A stretch of 64,000 nucleotides of DNA from Pseudomonas putida S13.1.2 (GCF_000498395.2 NZ_CP010979.1:930001-994000), one strand, 5' to 3'; counted from the first letter of the stretch, positions 17,686 through 27,339 are shown. Program-made: numbers and translations. The notes: generated by a model from the sequence alone, not told the origin.

Positions 17686-18723
17686 TCAAGGTGCCGGGTT
17701 CGGCTGTTGTTGGTGAATAGCCTCGATCCCCGCCAGCAGTTCGTCATCCAGCCGCAATTCCACACTGGCCAGGTTGCTGCGCAACTGCTCCAGCTTGGTA
17801 GCACCAATGATATTACTGGTCACAAACGGCTGCGCAGTCACGAACGCCAGCGCCAGCTGCGCAGGGTCGAGCCCGTGTAGGCGGGCCAGTTCCACATAGG
17901 CGCTGGCGGCCTTTTCAACCTGCGGGTTGTTGTATCGCTGGAAGCGCTCGAACAGGCTCAAGCGTGCCCCGGCCGGGCGGGCGCCGCCCAAGTACTTGCC
18001 AGACAGCACGCCAAAGGCCAGAGGCGAGTACGCCAGCAGGCCGATCTGTTCGCGCAGGGCAATTTCCGCCAGGCCCACTTCAAAGCTGCGGTTCAGCAGG
18101 CTGTAAGGGTTCTGGATCGACACCGCCCGCGGCCAGCCGCGGGTTTCAGCCAGTTGCAGAAACCGCGAGGTGCCCCAGGGCGTTTCGTTGGACAGGCCGA
18201 TATGGCGGATTTTGCCGGCCTTGACCAGGTCGTCCAGCACTTCCAGGGTGTCTTCGATGGCGGTGGCTTGGTCGTCCGGCTCGTGCTTGTAGCCTAGCTG
18301 GCCGAAGCAATTGGTTTTGCGGTCTGGCCAGTGCAGTTGGTAAAGGTCCAGGTAGTCGGTTTGCAGGCGGTCCAGGCTGGCGTCCAGGGCGGCGACGATG
18401 TTCTTGCGGTCCAGCCGCGGGTTGCCGTCGCGAATGTGCTCGAGGCGGCCGGGGCCGGCGACCTTGCTGGCCAGCACCCAATCACTGCGGTCGCCATGGC
18501 GGCGGAAGTAGTTGCCAATGATGGTTTCCGTGCTGCCATAGGTGGTGCCGTTTGGCGGCACGGGGTACATCTCGGCGGTATCCAGGGTGTTGACCCCGGC
18601 ATCTTTGGCCAGGCGGATTTGTTCGAAGGCTTCGGCTTCGGTGTTTTGCTCGCCCCAGGTCATGGTACCGAGGGTGATGGCGCTGACCTTGAGGTCGGTG
18701 CGCCCGAGGGTACGTTTTTGCAT
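17686..18723 (-). CDS. Aldo/keto reductase (Tas-like)
   Basis: A 345-residue NADPH-dependent oxidoreductase. AKR signatures are seen: LDTAEMYPVPP with catalytic Asp and Tyr, a Lys in VLASKVAGPG, and His in LYQLHWPDR. The PVPPNGTTYGSTE insertion is typical of the Tas subgroup. The ATG at 18723 has AAGGAAG upstream; the frame is open further, to 18834, but that would overlap the DHA2 gene. The physiological substrate is unknown. Confidence 0.9.
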   Translation of the reverse strand: MQKRTLGRTDLKVSAITLGTMTWGEQNTEAEAFEQIRLAKDAGVNTLDTAEMYPVPPNGTTYGSTETIIGNYFRRHGDRSDWVLASKVAGPGRLEHIRDGNPRLDRKNIVAALDASLDRLQTDYLDLYQLHWPDRKTNCFGQLGYKHEPDDQATAIEDTLEVLDDLVKAGKIRHIGLSNETPWGTSRFLQLAETRGWPRAVSIQNPYSLLNRSFEVGLAEIALREQIGLLAYSPLAFGVLSGKYLGGARPAGARLSLFERFQRYNNPQVEKAASAYVELARLHGLDPAQLALAFVTAQPFVTSNIIGATKLEQLRSNLASVELRLDDELLAGIEAIHQQQPNPAP

Positions 18724-18764
18724 GGCACTTCCTTGATGAATGGTTCGGGAAAAAGGTTCCAGCC

Positions 18765-20201
18765 TTAGCCGCTCGCAACGGCCTGCCCAGACTCCTGCCC
18801 AAGCCGGCTGAAGATCAGCGCCGACAATACGCAAAGCAGGCTAGCCAGCGCCATGGCCAACCCGATGTCTTCAATGGCGGGCACGCCATGGCCATTGGTG
18901 TGCTGGATGAGCCCCAGCAGCAGGGCCGCGATGCACACTGCCAGGCTCATGCCCAGCTGAACCGACATGGCCGACAAGGTGCTGGCCTGGCCGGCTTGTT
19001 CGCGGCTGACGTCGGCGTAGCCAAGCGCCCCCAGAGTGCTCATCTGCAAAGAGCGCGACACGCCGCCCGAAAACAGCAGAAGCAGCGTCAGCACCATACC
19101 GGTATCGGGCCGCAACAGGGCACACAGGGCCATGCAGGCGGCACTGATGATGGCGTTGCACACCAGAATGCGGCGAAAGCCAAAGCGTCGCACCAGGCGC
19201 ACCGAGATGAACTTGATGACCAAGGCGCCCGCGCCCCCGGCAAAGGTCATCAACCCGGCCTGCAAGGCGCTCAGGCCAAAGCCTACCTGGAACAGCAGCA
19301 CCAGCAAAAAGGGCAGGGCAGCGCTGCCCAGCCGAAACAGCATGCCGCCCAGCAGCACGATACCGAAGGTGGGGATGCGCAGTAGCGAGAGGTCCAGCAG
19401 CGGCGTGGGGTAACGCTTGGTGTGGTGCAGGTAAAAACCGCCGAACACAATGCCAGTGGCCAGTAGCAGCGCAGGCCAGTAACCGCCAAGCAACTGCCCG
19501 TGGCCGAGTGATTCGAACGCCAGCATCAGGCTGGCCAGCGCCGCACTGCTGAGCACGAAGCCGACCTTGTCCAGTGGATGCTGCTGTTGGCCGCAGTAGT
19601 CGGGCACATGCCGTATTACCAGTACGATACCCAGCAGGCCGATGGGCAGGTTGATCAGGAATATCCAGTGCCACGACAGCGCGGTCACCAGCAGGCCGCC
19701 CAGGGGTGGGCCAAGCACGGGGCCGAGCAGCGCCGGCATGGTCAGAAACGCCATGGCACGCATCAGGTTGGCCTTGCTGGTTCCGCGCAGCAGGATGATC
19801 TGCCCGACCGGCACCATCAGTGCGCCGCTTGCACCCTGGCAAAAACGCGCCAGCGACAGTTGCAGCAGCGAGGCTGATGCGGCGCAGGCCAAGGAGCAGA
19901 GCATGAACAGGCAAATGGCGGTGATGAACACGCGCCGTGGACCGAAGCGCTCGGCCAGCCAGCCACTGATGGGGATGAAGAGGGCGGCGGCCAGCAGGTA
20001 CAACGACACGATGAGGTTCATGCGCACGCTGGCTTCGCCAAAGTCAGTGGCGATTTGCGTCAGGGCTGTGAGCACGGCGGTGGAGTCGAGCAGCTCCATG
20101 AACAGGGCGCAGCCGATAATCATTGGTACCTTGCGGTCCAGCGGTGCATCGGGGGCACTGGTTGCAGGCCGGGGGGTGGCTGGCGCGTTCAGAGGACGCA
20201 A
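18765..20201 (-). CDS. MFS efflux transporter, DHA2 (EmrB/QacA) family
   Basis: A 478-residue multidrug-type exporter with about 14 helices. TM1 has the FMELLDSTAVLTAL variant of the DHA2 signature, and the loop after TM2 has GWLAERFGPRRVF. The likely start is a TTG at 20201; an ATG at 20123 would remove most of the N-terminal tail. A 16-codon frame with a strong ribosome site overlaps the TTG. The substrate is unknown. The gene lies directly downstream of the TonB-receptor/amine-oxidase operon on the same strand, separated by a composite REP. Confidence 0.85.
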   Translation of the reverse strand: MRPLNAPATPRPATSAPDAPLDRKVPMIIGCALFMELLDSTAVLTALTQIATDFGEASVRMNLIVSLYLLAAALFIPISGWLAERFGPRRVFITAICLFMLCSLACAASASLLQLSLARFCQGASGALMVPVGQIILLRGTSKANLMRAMAFLTMPALLGPVLGPPLGGLLVTALSWHWIFLINLPIGLLGIVLVIRHVPDYCGQQQHPLDKVGFVLSSAALASLMLAFESLGHGQLLGGYWPALLLATGIVFGGFYLHHTKRYPTPLLDLSLLRIPTFGIVLLGGMLFRLGSAALPFLLVLLFQVGFGLSALQAGLMTFAGGAGALVIKFISVRLVRRFGFRRILVCNAIISAACMALCALLRPDTGMVLTLLLLFSGGVSRSLQMSTLGALGYADVSREQAGQASTLSAMSVQLGMSLAVCIAALLLGLIQHTNGHGVPAIEDIGLAMALASLLCVLSALIFSRLGQESGQAVASG

Positions 20202-20239
20202 CCGTTGTTGTCTGGCAGCCGGGACGTGGCGTGTGGCAT
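20189..20239 (-). CDS. Possible 16-residue leader peptide overlapping the DHA2 start
   Basis: ATG at 20239 preceded by CAGGAG at 9 bases opens a frame of 16 codons (MPHATSRLPDNNGCVL). It ends at a TGA 12 bases inside the DHA2 gene. It is in a different frame from the TTG start at 20201 and has a far better ribosome site, so translational coupling is possible. It may equally be chance. Confidence 0.3.
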   Translation of the reverse strand: MPHATSRLPDNNGCVL

Positions 20240-20375
20240 GAAGGGCGGCTCCTGGGAAGATGGCGCACCTTAGCGATTATTCGACAGACCTGTGAAATAC
20301 CCAGCGGTGCTATGTTAATAATTAAAATAACTGATGTTGAAATACTTTAAATATGCGTTTTGTAATAGGTTTTTC

Positions 20376-20476
20376 GGGGCCGCTTTGCGGCCCGTCGCGA
20401 CACAAGGCCGCTCCTACAGGCGATCGCGATTCCTGTAGGAGCGGCCTTGTGTCGCGATGGGCTGCGCAGCAGCCCC
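20376..20476. repeat. Composite REP element (type B)
   Basis: Four hairpin parts in a row: GGGCCGCtttGCGGCCC, then TCGCGACACAAGGCCGCTCC, its inverted copy, then GGGCTGCgcaGCAGCCC. It sits 20 bases downstream of the TonB-receptor stop. The rest of this roughly 294-bp gap is an AT-rich stretch (20305-20360) upstream of the DHA2 gene that probably holds its promoter. Confidence 0.82.
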
Positions 20477-20495
20477 AGTCTGCAAACGGTGCATA

Positions 20496-22940
20496 TCAGA
20501 AGTTGTAGGTCAGCCGGGTGAAGTAGTAACCCCCGGTAAAACCATACGGCGAATACGCCCCATACCCCTTGGTCATGGTCTTGCTGCTGGGGTTCTGCCG
20601 TTCGGGGTAAACATCAAACAGGTTCTGCGCCCCTACGGCCAGGTTGAGGTCTTTGGTCAGCTGATACCCCACATCGATGTCGGTAATCCAGCGCGCCTTG
20701 TACTCCCGGTCCAGGCTGCGGTCGGTCGCCGAGTTCACTTCACGCCATGAACCATAGCGGGTCAGGGTCAGGTTGCTGGTCCAGCGGTCGCGTTGCCAGT
20801 TGGCGCCCAGAATCAACTTGGTGTGCGGCTGCACCTCAGTCAAAAAGTTGCGCGCCTGGCGGTCCATCAGGCTGTAGTTCGTGCCCTGGATGTTGACGTT
20901 CTCCTTGTAGCTCAGGATCTGCGTCTGGTTCCAGTTGAAGGCGGCTGTCCATTTCAGTTGCCCCCAGTTGCCCAGGTTCTGGTCGAAATTGCCGACCAGG
21001 TCCAGGCCCTTGGTGCGGGTGTTTGCGCCGTTGGTGAAATAGCGCCCGCCAGAGGTGGAGTCGATCCCGTTGTCCAGCAGCGTCTGGGTCACTTCGTCGC
21101 CCAGCAGGGTGCCGGTGAGGGTGATGCGGTCGCGTACGTTGATCACGTAAGCATCTGCGGTAAACGACAGTTGCGGGGCGGGCTGATAGGTCAGGCCCAG
21201 GCTGTAGTTGGTCGAACGCTCGGGCTTGAGTGAGGTGGCGCCCAATGCCTTGGCTGCCGCCGAGTCCACCGGCAGCACGCCGTAGTTGATCGATTGGTAC
21301 ACACCATTGACCACACCGTAGGTAGTCGAGCGGGCGCTGAACAGGCTGTTGGCCAGCGACGGTGCACGAAAGCCGTTGCTGACCGTGGCGCGCACGGCCA
21401 GCTCGGGGGTGAACTCGTAGCGCGTGGTCAGCTTGCCGCTGCGGGTGGCGCCCACTGCGCGGTTGTAGTGTTCGTAGCGCAATGCGCTGCCCAGGTACCA
21501 CTGCGGCAGCGGGTTGAAGCCGACGTCGATGTAGCTGGCCACGCTGTTGCGGCTGGTGCTGGTGGCTTCATCCGGCGAGATACCGTTGGTGACCTGTGCA
21601 CCGGACGCGGCGCAGTCGCCCGGCGCACGGCAGTAGCCGCCGTTGGCCCACGAGGCCCAGTCGCCATCGCGTACCTGGTAGGTGTCACGGCGGTGCTCCA
21701 GGCCCCAGGACAGGTCAAGCGGCTTGTCCAGGCCGATGTCGAAGCTGCGTTGCAGGTCCAGGTTGCTGGTCAGCTGTGTGGCGATCCAGGTGCCCGATTC
21801 GAAATGGTTGGGCGTGGCCTCGCCCAGCGAGGCGTTCTGGTTGTGTGTGGTGCCCTGCAGCGCCGCGTTGCGCCCGTAGGTGCTGGACAGGTCCCAGGCC
21901 CACTCGCCGGCATTGCCCTTGGCGCCAAAGGCCCCTTGCACATCATCTTCCTCGATGTACCAGGTGGGCGTGTAGCCACCGGGGTAGCCGTTGGGGCCGG
22001 TGGTGATGGTGTTGGTGATGGTCGGCAGGCGGAAGTTCTGGCCCTGCTCGGCCTTGCGGTGCGAATAGGTGGTGAAGGAGTACAGGGTCAGGTCGTCGCT
22101 TAGCGGCAGTTCGGCGTTGTAGCCCAGGGTCAGCAGGTTGATCTTCGGCGTGCCGTAGCCGCCGTAGGTCGACTTGCCGGCCTTGTCGAAGGCTTCGGCA
22201 TAGCTATAGCCGTTGGCGCTGGCCTTGTTGTCGTCGTTCTGGCTGCGCGCATCCAGGGCCAACTGCACGATGCCGCTGTCACCGATCTCGAAGCCCTTGT
22301 TCAAGCCTTGCTGCACGGTCTGCTTCTTGCCGTCGTAACCCTGGCCGGCGTTGGTCACCGAGGTGCCGGTAGCGTCGGCCTTGAGGATCACGTTGATCAC
22401 CCCGGCGATGGCGTCGGAGCCGTACTGGGCAGCCGCGCCATCGCGCAGCACCTCGACGTGGTCGATGAGGCTGATGGGGATCAGGTCAAGGTCGGTGGGC
22501 GCAGCGCCCGCATGGATGCCGCTGATGTTCAGGGTAGCGCTGGTATGGCGGCGCTTGCCATTCACCAGCACCAGCACCTGCGCCGCATTCAGCCCGCGCA
22601 GGCTGGGCGCACGGGCCATGCCGCTGGCGTCCCAGCCGGTTTTTTCCGGCAGGGTGAAGGACGGTACGCTGGCGCTGAGCGCTTCCATCAGGCCGGGTTT
22701 GCCGGTTTGCTGCAATTGCTTGGCGCTGATCACATCGATCGGCACCGGGCTCGTGGTGACCGTGCGTTTTTCCGAGCCACGGTTGCCGGTGACGATCACG
22801 GTGCCGAGCTGTGACGGGGCCGTGGCCTGGGTAGCGCTTTCGGCAAATGCGTCAGGCGCGGCCAGGCAGGTGGTACCAAGGGCCATGGTCAGCAGTGCGG
22901 GTTGCAGGCGCGGGCTGGGCAGTTTCAAGGCGTGAAGCAT
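20496..22940 (-). CDS. TonB-dependent outer-membrane receptor
   Basis: An 814-residue receptor. A signal peptide of about 33 residues ends near AFAESA, followed by a TonB-box-like VIVTG and a plug domain (about 60-175, with LRGLNAAQVLVLVNGKRR and QYGSDAIAGVINVILK). A 22-strand barrel ends in the aromatic residue F. The upstream 26 codons of the open frame are unlike a signal sequence, so ATG 22940 is used. It is the last gene of an operon with an exported RidA, an exported amine oxidase and a second receptor. The ligand is unknown; an amine or a metal chelate is possible. Confidence 0.88.
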   Translation of the reverse strand: MLHALKLPSPRLQPALLTMALGTTCLAAPDAFAESATQATAPSQLGTVIVTGNRGSEKRTVTTSPVPIDVISAKQLQQTGKPGLMEALSASVPSFTLPEKTGWDASGMARAPSLRGLNAAQVLVLVNGKRRHTSATLNISGIHAGAAPTDLDLIPISLIDHVEVLRDGAAAQYGSDAIAGVINVILKADATGTSVTNAGQGYDGKKQTVQQGLNKGFEIGDSGIVQLALDARSQNDDNKASANGYSYAEAFDKAGKSTYGGYGTPKINLLTLGYNAELPLSDDLTLYSFTTYSHRKAEQGQNFRLPTITNTITTGPNGYPGGYTPTWYIEEDDVQGAFGAKGNAGEWAWDLSSTYGRNAALQGTTHNQNASLGEATPNHFESGTWIATQLTSNLDLQRSFDIGLDKPLDLSWGLEHRRDTYQVRDGDWASWANGGYCRAPGDCAASGAQVTNGISPDEATSTSRNSVASYIDVGFNPLPQWYLGSALRYEHYNRAVGATRSGKLTTRYEFTPELAVRATVSNGFRAPSLANSLFSARSTTYGVVNGVYQSINYGVLPVDSAAAKALGATSLKPERSTNYSLGLTYQPAPQLSFTADAYVINVRDRITLTGTLLGDEVTQTLLDNGIDSTSGGRYFTNGANTRTKGLDLVGNFDQNLGNWGQLKWTAAFNWNQTQILSYKENVNIQGTNYSLMDRQARNFLTEVQPHTKLILGANWQRDRWTSNLTLTRYGSWREVNSATDRSLDREYKARWITDIDVGYQLTKDLNLAVGAQNLFDVYPERQNPSSKTMTKGYGAYSPYGFTGGYYFTRLTYNF

Positions 22941-23038
22941 GTTCGCTCTCCATGAGCGCTGTCGAACAGCGGGTGCACAGGGGCCGCCCGCCGGGTAGCC
23001 CCGGCAGGCAAGCAACAAGGGGGTGGGTTAGCGGCGTA

Positions 23039-23536
23039 TCAGGGCGCTTTTGCAGCGACCGCTTCGATCTCGACCAGGGCGCCCGGCAGGGGCAGGGCAA
23101 CCACTTGCAAGGCGGTGCGGGTTGGTTTTTTCGGTTGCTCGGCAGTGGCGAAAAACTCGGTGTAGGCGGCCTGCAGCCCGGCAAAGTCCAGCTTGCCTTC
23201 GGTGGCCGGGTCGCCTACCAGAAACACCCTCAGCTGTACCACGTCACCCAGGCCCAGGCCCTGGCTTTGCAGGGCTGCCTGGATCTTTTTCAGTACCGAG
23301 CGGGCCTGGGTTTCGGTGTTGCCATAGGCGGCAATGGTCTGTGGTGGTGCGTTGGGGTCGGCAACGTCGGGCAAGGTGCCGCTGACGAAGGTCAGCGAGG
23401 TACCGGCGGGTACGGTGACCAGTTGCGAAATGGGGAATTTCGAACCTGGCGGGTCGACACGCTTGATGGTGTCGGCCTGGGCGGTAAGTGCGGACAGTGA
23501 CATGAAGGCTCCAAGCAGCAGGGCAGTTGTGTTCAT
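23039..23536 (-). CDS. Exported RidA (YjgF/UK114) family protein
   Basis: A 165-residue RidA-type protein with an N-terminal signal peptide (about residues 1-21, cleavage after AQA), so it should act in the periplasm. The RidA core spans about 40-160, with ETQARSVLKKIQAALQ and the PTRTALQVVALPLPGALVEIE end that includes the key Arg of the family. RidA proteins hydrolyse reactive imines or enamines. It starts 16 bp after the amine oxidase gene with AAGGAAG upstream. This places an imine hydrolase directly with an imine-producing enzyme. Confidence 0.85.
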   Translation of the reverse strand: MNTTALLLGAFMSLSALTAQADTIKRVDPPGSKFPISQLVTVPAGTSLTFVSGTLPDVADPNAPPQTIAAYGNTETQARSVLKKIQAALQSQGLGLGDVVQLRVFLVGDPATEGKLDFAGLQAAYTEFFATAEQPKKPTRTALQVVALPLPGALVEIEAVAAKAP

Positions 23537-23552
23537 CAGAAGGCTTCCTTGT

Positions 23553-25133
23553 TCAGGCGGCGACGCCGCGTTGCTGTTGCAGGGCGTGCCGGGCGATCTG
23601 CCCGACTACATGGCGTGCCGAATCCGCAGCGCTGTTCTGCCAGATGCCCACCCCGCCATGGGCCAGTGCATCGCTGGCCAGCCAGGTGCGGCCCTGGGGC
23701 AGGTTGAGGTGCGAGTAGCCGGGTTCGGCCAGCACGTCGTGGACGATCCATGGGCTTTCGCTGAACGGCACCTTGGACCAGTTCACCGCCACCCCGCGCT
23801 GCAACTTGCCGGCATGGCCCGGGTGCAGCGACTCCACGGCCTGGCGCGACGACGCCAGTTGCTGCTCTGTCGAACGCGTGGCAAATGTGCGCGCCACTTC
23901 GCCGGTGTTGTAGGTGCCCACCAGGATGCCTTGCGCACTGTTCAGGTGGTCGCTGGGGTACCACAGCAGCCGCGCTTCGTGGTTGATGTAGGAGAGCCCG
24001 CCATAGATCTGGAACTCGCTTTCCCAGAAGCGCGGTGCCTGCCACGCCACCTTGTTGGCCAGGTCCGGCTTGGCCTGGGCTATGGCCGCCTGGGTGGTCT
24101 TGCCAAAGTTGTGGTCAACCCGGGCCAGCAGTGGCAGGGGGATGGTGACGATGGCGTAGTCGGCTGTTTCCACCTGGGTCTTGCCGCTGCGACGGTCACG
24201 CCAGGTAACCTGGCTACCGTTGTCGCCGGTGCGGATCGCCTGCACTTCGGCGTGCAGTTGCACCTTGTCCTGCACCTTGGCGTACAGGGCCTTGGCAATC
24301 TGGTCCATGCCGCCGACCGGCTGGAACATGGTGGCGGAAAACTCCGGGATCTCGTCAAACACCAGCGGCAGCATCAGGTTAGGGTTTAGCAGTTGCTTGA
24401 GTGCTACTGGCTGGCGCTGGATCGGTGTCTGGTCGCCCGCCCCGGCGAAGCGGGTGTAGCCGGCGCGGACCGAGCCCTTGTAATGGCGCTGCTCGTCGAG
24501 GTCGCCATACACCTTGAGAAAGTCCAGCAAGGCCTTCTGGTCGCCGGTGTCCAGTTCCTTGTCCAGCGCTTTGCCGCTGATGCTGCGCGACAGCAGTTCG
24601 CTGAGGTGCCCACGGGTGTCATTCACCGCCTGGCGCAGCAGCAACGGTGGCTGGGCAAGGTCTGGTTGGGCGAGGGCGTTGCGGCTGCTGTTGACCAGCA
24701 CTTCCAGCGGCACGCCCAGCTCGCGGCAGTAGCCGAGGATGGTCAGGTGGTGGCTGGGCAGCCGTGCGGGGCCTGCATTGAAGTAGTGGCCGTTGTCGAA
24801 ACGCACCTGCTGGCGGCTGCCGTCATTGTGCAGTACCTCGTCGCCGTTGCGCAGCGTCCAGGCGCGCCCGCCGATTCGCTCGCGGGCTTCCAGCACGCGC
24901 ACCTCAAAACCGGCTTTGCCAAGTTCATAGGCTGCCACCAGGCCACTGATGCCAGCCCCCACCACCAGCACGCGCTTGCCGTTGCCGGACGTGGCTGGCA
25001 GGCCCAGCGGCTGGAAGGTGCTGGCCGTGGCTGCAGTGGGCAACAGGCCCAGGGCGGACAGGCTGCCAAGCGCGGCGCCATAGCTGCCAGCGGCCATCAG
25101 GTGGGCAATAAGGTCTCTACGGGTCAAGCCCAT
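23553..25133 (-). CDS. Tat-exported flavin monoamine oxidase family protein
   Basis: A 526-residue FAD amine oxidase. The N terminus MGLTRRDLIAHLM has a twin-arginine motif followed by a hydrophobic stretch, indicating folded export. The FAD Rossmann motif VLVVGAGISGLVAAYELGKA is near residue 55, with the GG motif RIGGRAWTLR after it. The C-terminal FAD-binding segment includes ALAHGGVGIWQNSAADSA. It oxidises an amine or L-amino acid to the imine with release of H2O2. It lies 46 bp after a TonB receptor gene and is followed by RidA. The substrate is not identifiable. Confidence 0.87.
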   Translation of the reverse strand: MGLTRRDLIAHLMAAGSYGAALGSLSALGLLPTAATASTFQPLGLPATSGNGKRVLVVGAGISGLVAAYELGKAGFEVRVLEARERIGGRAWTLRNGDEVLHNDGSRQQVRFDNGHYFNAGPARLPSHHLTILGYCRELGVPLEVLVNSSRNALAQPDLAQPPLLLRQAVNDTRGHLSELLSRSISGKALDKELDTGDQKALLDFLKVYGDLDEQRHYKGSVRAGYTRFAGAGDQTPIQRQPVALKQLLNPNLMLPLVFDEIPEFSATMFQPVGGMDQIAKALYAKVQDKVQLHAEVQAIRTGDNGSQVTWRDRRSGKTQVETADYAIVTIPLPLLARVDHNFGKTTQAAIAQAKPDLANKVAWQAPRFWESEFQIYGGLSYINHEARLLWYPSDHLNSAQGILVGTYNTGEVARTFATRSTEQQLASSRQAVESLHPGHAGKLQRGVAVNWSKVPFSESPWIVHDVLAEPGYSHLNLPQGRTWLASDALAHGGVGIWQNSAADSARHVVGQIARHALQQQRGVAA

Positions 25134-25179
25134 GGTGTGTTCTCCTTGCAAGTGAAAAGTGAGTCCGTTCAGCGCGGCG

Positions 25180-27339
25180 CTACAGCTCGTAGCGCACGCT
25201 CAGCAGCACGGTGCGTGGGTCGTTCACCGAGTAGTAGGCGGTGCGGCTGGCGGCCGAGTAGGCGATGCTTTGCGGGTAGGCGCGGTCGAGCAGGTTCTTG
25301 ACCGACAAGGTGGTGGTCCAGTGGCCGTCGGCGCTGGCATAGCTGGTGCTGGCATTCCAGAAGCCCTGGGCAGGTACTTCGTAGATATCGGCGTTCAGCG
25401 GGTTGGCGTAGGAGCGGGTCTGGTACTGGTAGTCGGTGTTGGCCACCAGCTCACCCGGCAGGTTGACGGGCACCGTCCAGTTCAGGCCAAGGCTGGCGTT
25501 CCATTCCGGTGCAAAGATCATTTCCTTGCCGTCGGCACTCACGCCTGGGCCACTGGCATTCTGGAAGTCGTCGTACTGGCTTTTCAGGTAGCCCAGGTTG
25601 GCGGTCAGGCGCAGGTCGCGCGCCAGCAGCACGGTATTTTCCAGCTCCACGCCGTAGGTGTGGGCACTGCCAACGTTGGTACGCAGGTTGGCGCTGATGG
25701 CCGGGTCCCAGGCATTAGTTTGCAGGTCGTCGTAGTCGTTGTAGAAGAAGGCGATGTTGCTGCGCAGGCGGCCATCGGCAAAGTCGCCCTTCAAGCCCAC
25801 CTCATAGGTGGTGACGTTTTCCGGATCAAAGCCTTGCTCGGCAGCGGCGCGGGTTGGCGCGCGGTTGTCGAAGCCGCCAGCCTTGAAGCCCCGGGCCACA
25901 TAGCCGTACTGCACCAGGTTGTCGCTCCAGGCGTACTCCAGGCCGATCTTGGGGCTGAGCGATGCCCAGGAATCGCTGGTTTCGGCAGCGAAGTTAGTGC
26001 CGGTGATTGCCCGGTCGGTGGTGATGGCGTAGTTGGTGTAATCGAAGTTCTTGTGCTCGTGGGTGAAGCGCAGGCCGGTGGTCAGCGACAGGCGAGGGGT
26101 CAGCTTGTAATTGCTCTGCCCGTACAACGCGTAGCTTTCGGTGTCGGTGGTGCTGTATTGGCCGCTGGTATTGACCCGGTTTTGCGCCACCGAAAAGGTC
26201 AGGCTGTCGCGCTCGGCGCGGAAGCGTTCCTTGTACAGGTACACACCGAGGGTGTAGCTGAACCTGTCGTATTCGCCGTTAAGCTGGAATTCCTGGGTGG
26301 CGTAGCGCTGCTTGTAGGTGATCAGGTTGTTCTGGATCGGCGACGCGGTGCCGCTGTTGGCCTGGCCGGAGTTGTCGTAGTCCACCGGCTGGTCGAATTC
26401 CGACCAGGCCGTGACCGACTTGAAATTAAGGTGGTCATCGATGTTGTAGAGCGCACGCAGCACCGCACTGCCCTGGTCCAGCTTGTTCTTCGGGTCGAGG
26501 CTGCTGTAGGTCTTGAACTTGTCGAAATGGCCATTGGCCGGGTTGAAGGGCGTATAGCTGGTGGTATCGCCGCGGTCGAAGGTGCCGGCCAGGGTCAGTT
26601 GCACGTCCCAGGGCGAATCCTGCGGGGCCAGGCGCAGCTTGCCGCGGTAGGACTGGATGTCGATGTTGTTGACGTCCTTGTGGCGGGTGCGGTTGTACAC
26701 GGTGCCGTCGCGGGTCAGGCGTATGGCCGAAAAGCTGCCGAACAGGGTGTTGTCCACCAGCGGCCCACTCACCAGCAGGCGCCCGTTCTGTGCGTTGTAG
26801 TTGCCGGCACCCAGCTCGACGAAGGCGCGGGCCTGCTGGGTCGGGTCGCGGGTGATTACCCGTATCGCGCCGGCTGCACTGTTGCGCCCGTACAGGGTGC
26901 CTTGTGGGCCGCGCAGCACTTCAACGCGCTCCACGTCGTTGAAGTCCAGCATCGAAGAAATCGCCCGCGGGATGTACAGGTCATCGGCGTATACCGCAAC
27001 GGCCGCTTCCTGGATCGGGTCGGTTTCGCCAATACCGCGTATGCCGTAGGTTTGTGCGCTGTAGGAAATGGACTGGCGGTTCAGCGTCAGGTTGGGCACC
27101 CGCCCGGACAGGTCGCGGATGTTGTTGATCTGCGCATCCTGCAGGGTGCGCTCGTCGAAGGCGCTGATCGCCAGCGGGGTTTTCTGCAGGTTCTCTTCAC
27201 GGTGCTCCGCCGTGACAGTGACGGTTGGCAGCTTGTCGCCTGGCGTTTGGGCAGGCTCGGCGAAGGCCGTGGGCGTGAACAGGGCGAACGCAACGGCGGC
27301 GTACAGGCGAGGGCGAACAGGGTAGGGCAAAGGCTTCAT
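25180..27339 (-). CDS. TonB-dependent outer-membrane receptor
   Basis: A 719-residue receptor. The signal peptide ends at AFAEPA, the TonB box is TVTVTAEHRE, and the plug has RGIGETDPIQEAAVAVYADD and VEVLRGPQGTLYGRNSAAGAI. This subgroup resembles receptors for non-siderophore ligands as well as iron chelates. The final residue is Leu rather than the usual Phe or Trp. It is the first gene of the operon and has a long AT-rich upstream region. Confidence 0.88.
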   Translation of the reverse strand: MKPLPYPVRPRLYAAVAFALFTPTAFAEPAQTPGDKLPTVTVTAEHREENLQKTPLAISAFDERTLQDAQINNIRDLSGRVPNLTLNRQSISYSAQTYGIRGIGETDPIQEAAVAVYADDLYIPRAISSMLDFNDVERVEVLRGPQGTLYGRNSAAGAIRVITRDPTQQARAFVELGAGNYNAQNGRLLVSGPLVDNTLFGSFSAIRLTRDGTVYNRTRHKDVNNIDIQSYRGKLRLAPQDSPWDVQLTLAGTFDRGDTTSYTPFNPANGHFDKFKTYSSLDPKNKLDQGSAVLRALYNIDDHLNFKSVTAWSEFDQPVDYDNSGQANSGTASPIQNNLITYKQRYATQEFQLNGEYDRFSYTLGVYLYKERFRAERDSLTFSVAQNRVNTSGQYSTTDTESYALYGQSNYKLTPRLSLTTGLRFTHEHKNFDYTNYAITTDRAITGTNFAAETSDSWASLSPKIGLEYAWSDNLVQYGYVARGFKAGGFDNRAPTRAAAEQGFDPENVTTYEVGLKGDFADGRLRSNIAFFYNDYDDLQTNAWDPAISANLRTNVGSAHTYGVELENTVLLARDLRLTANLGYLKSQYDDFQNASGPGVSADGKEMIFAPEWNASLGLNWTVPVNLPGELVANTDYQYQTRSYANPLNADIYEVPAQGFWNASTSYASADGHWTTTLSVKNLLDRAYPQSIAYSAASRTAYYSVNDPRTVLLSVRYEL

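Noticed and set aside
20496..27339. Iron-siderophore uptake as the definite role of the amine-oxidase operon
   Set aside because: No Fur box was seen in its upstream region and the operon lacks inner-membrane iron transport genes, so a siderophore role cannot be asserted.
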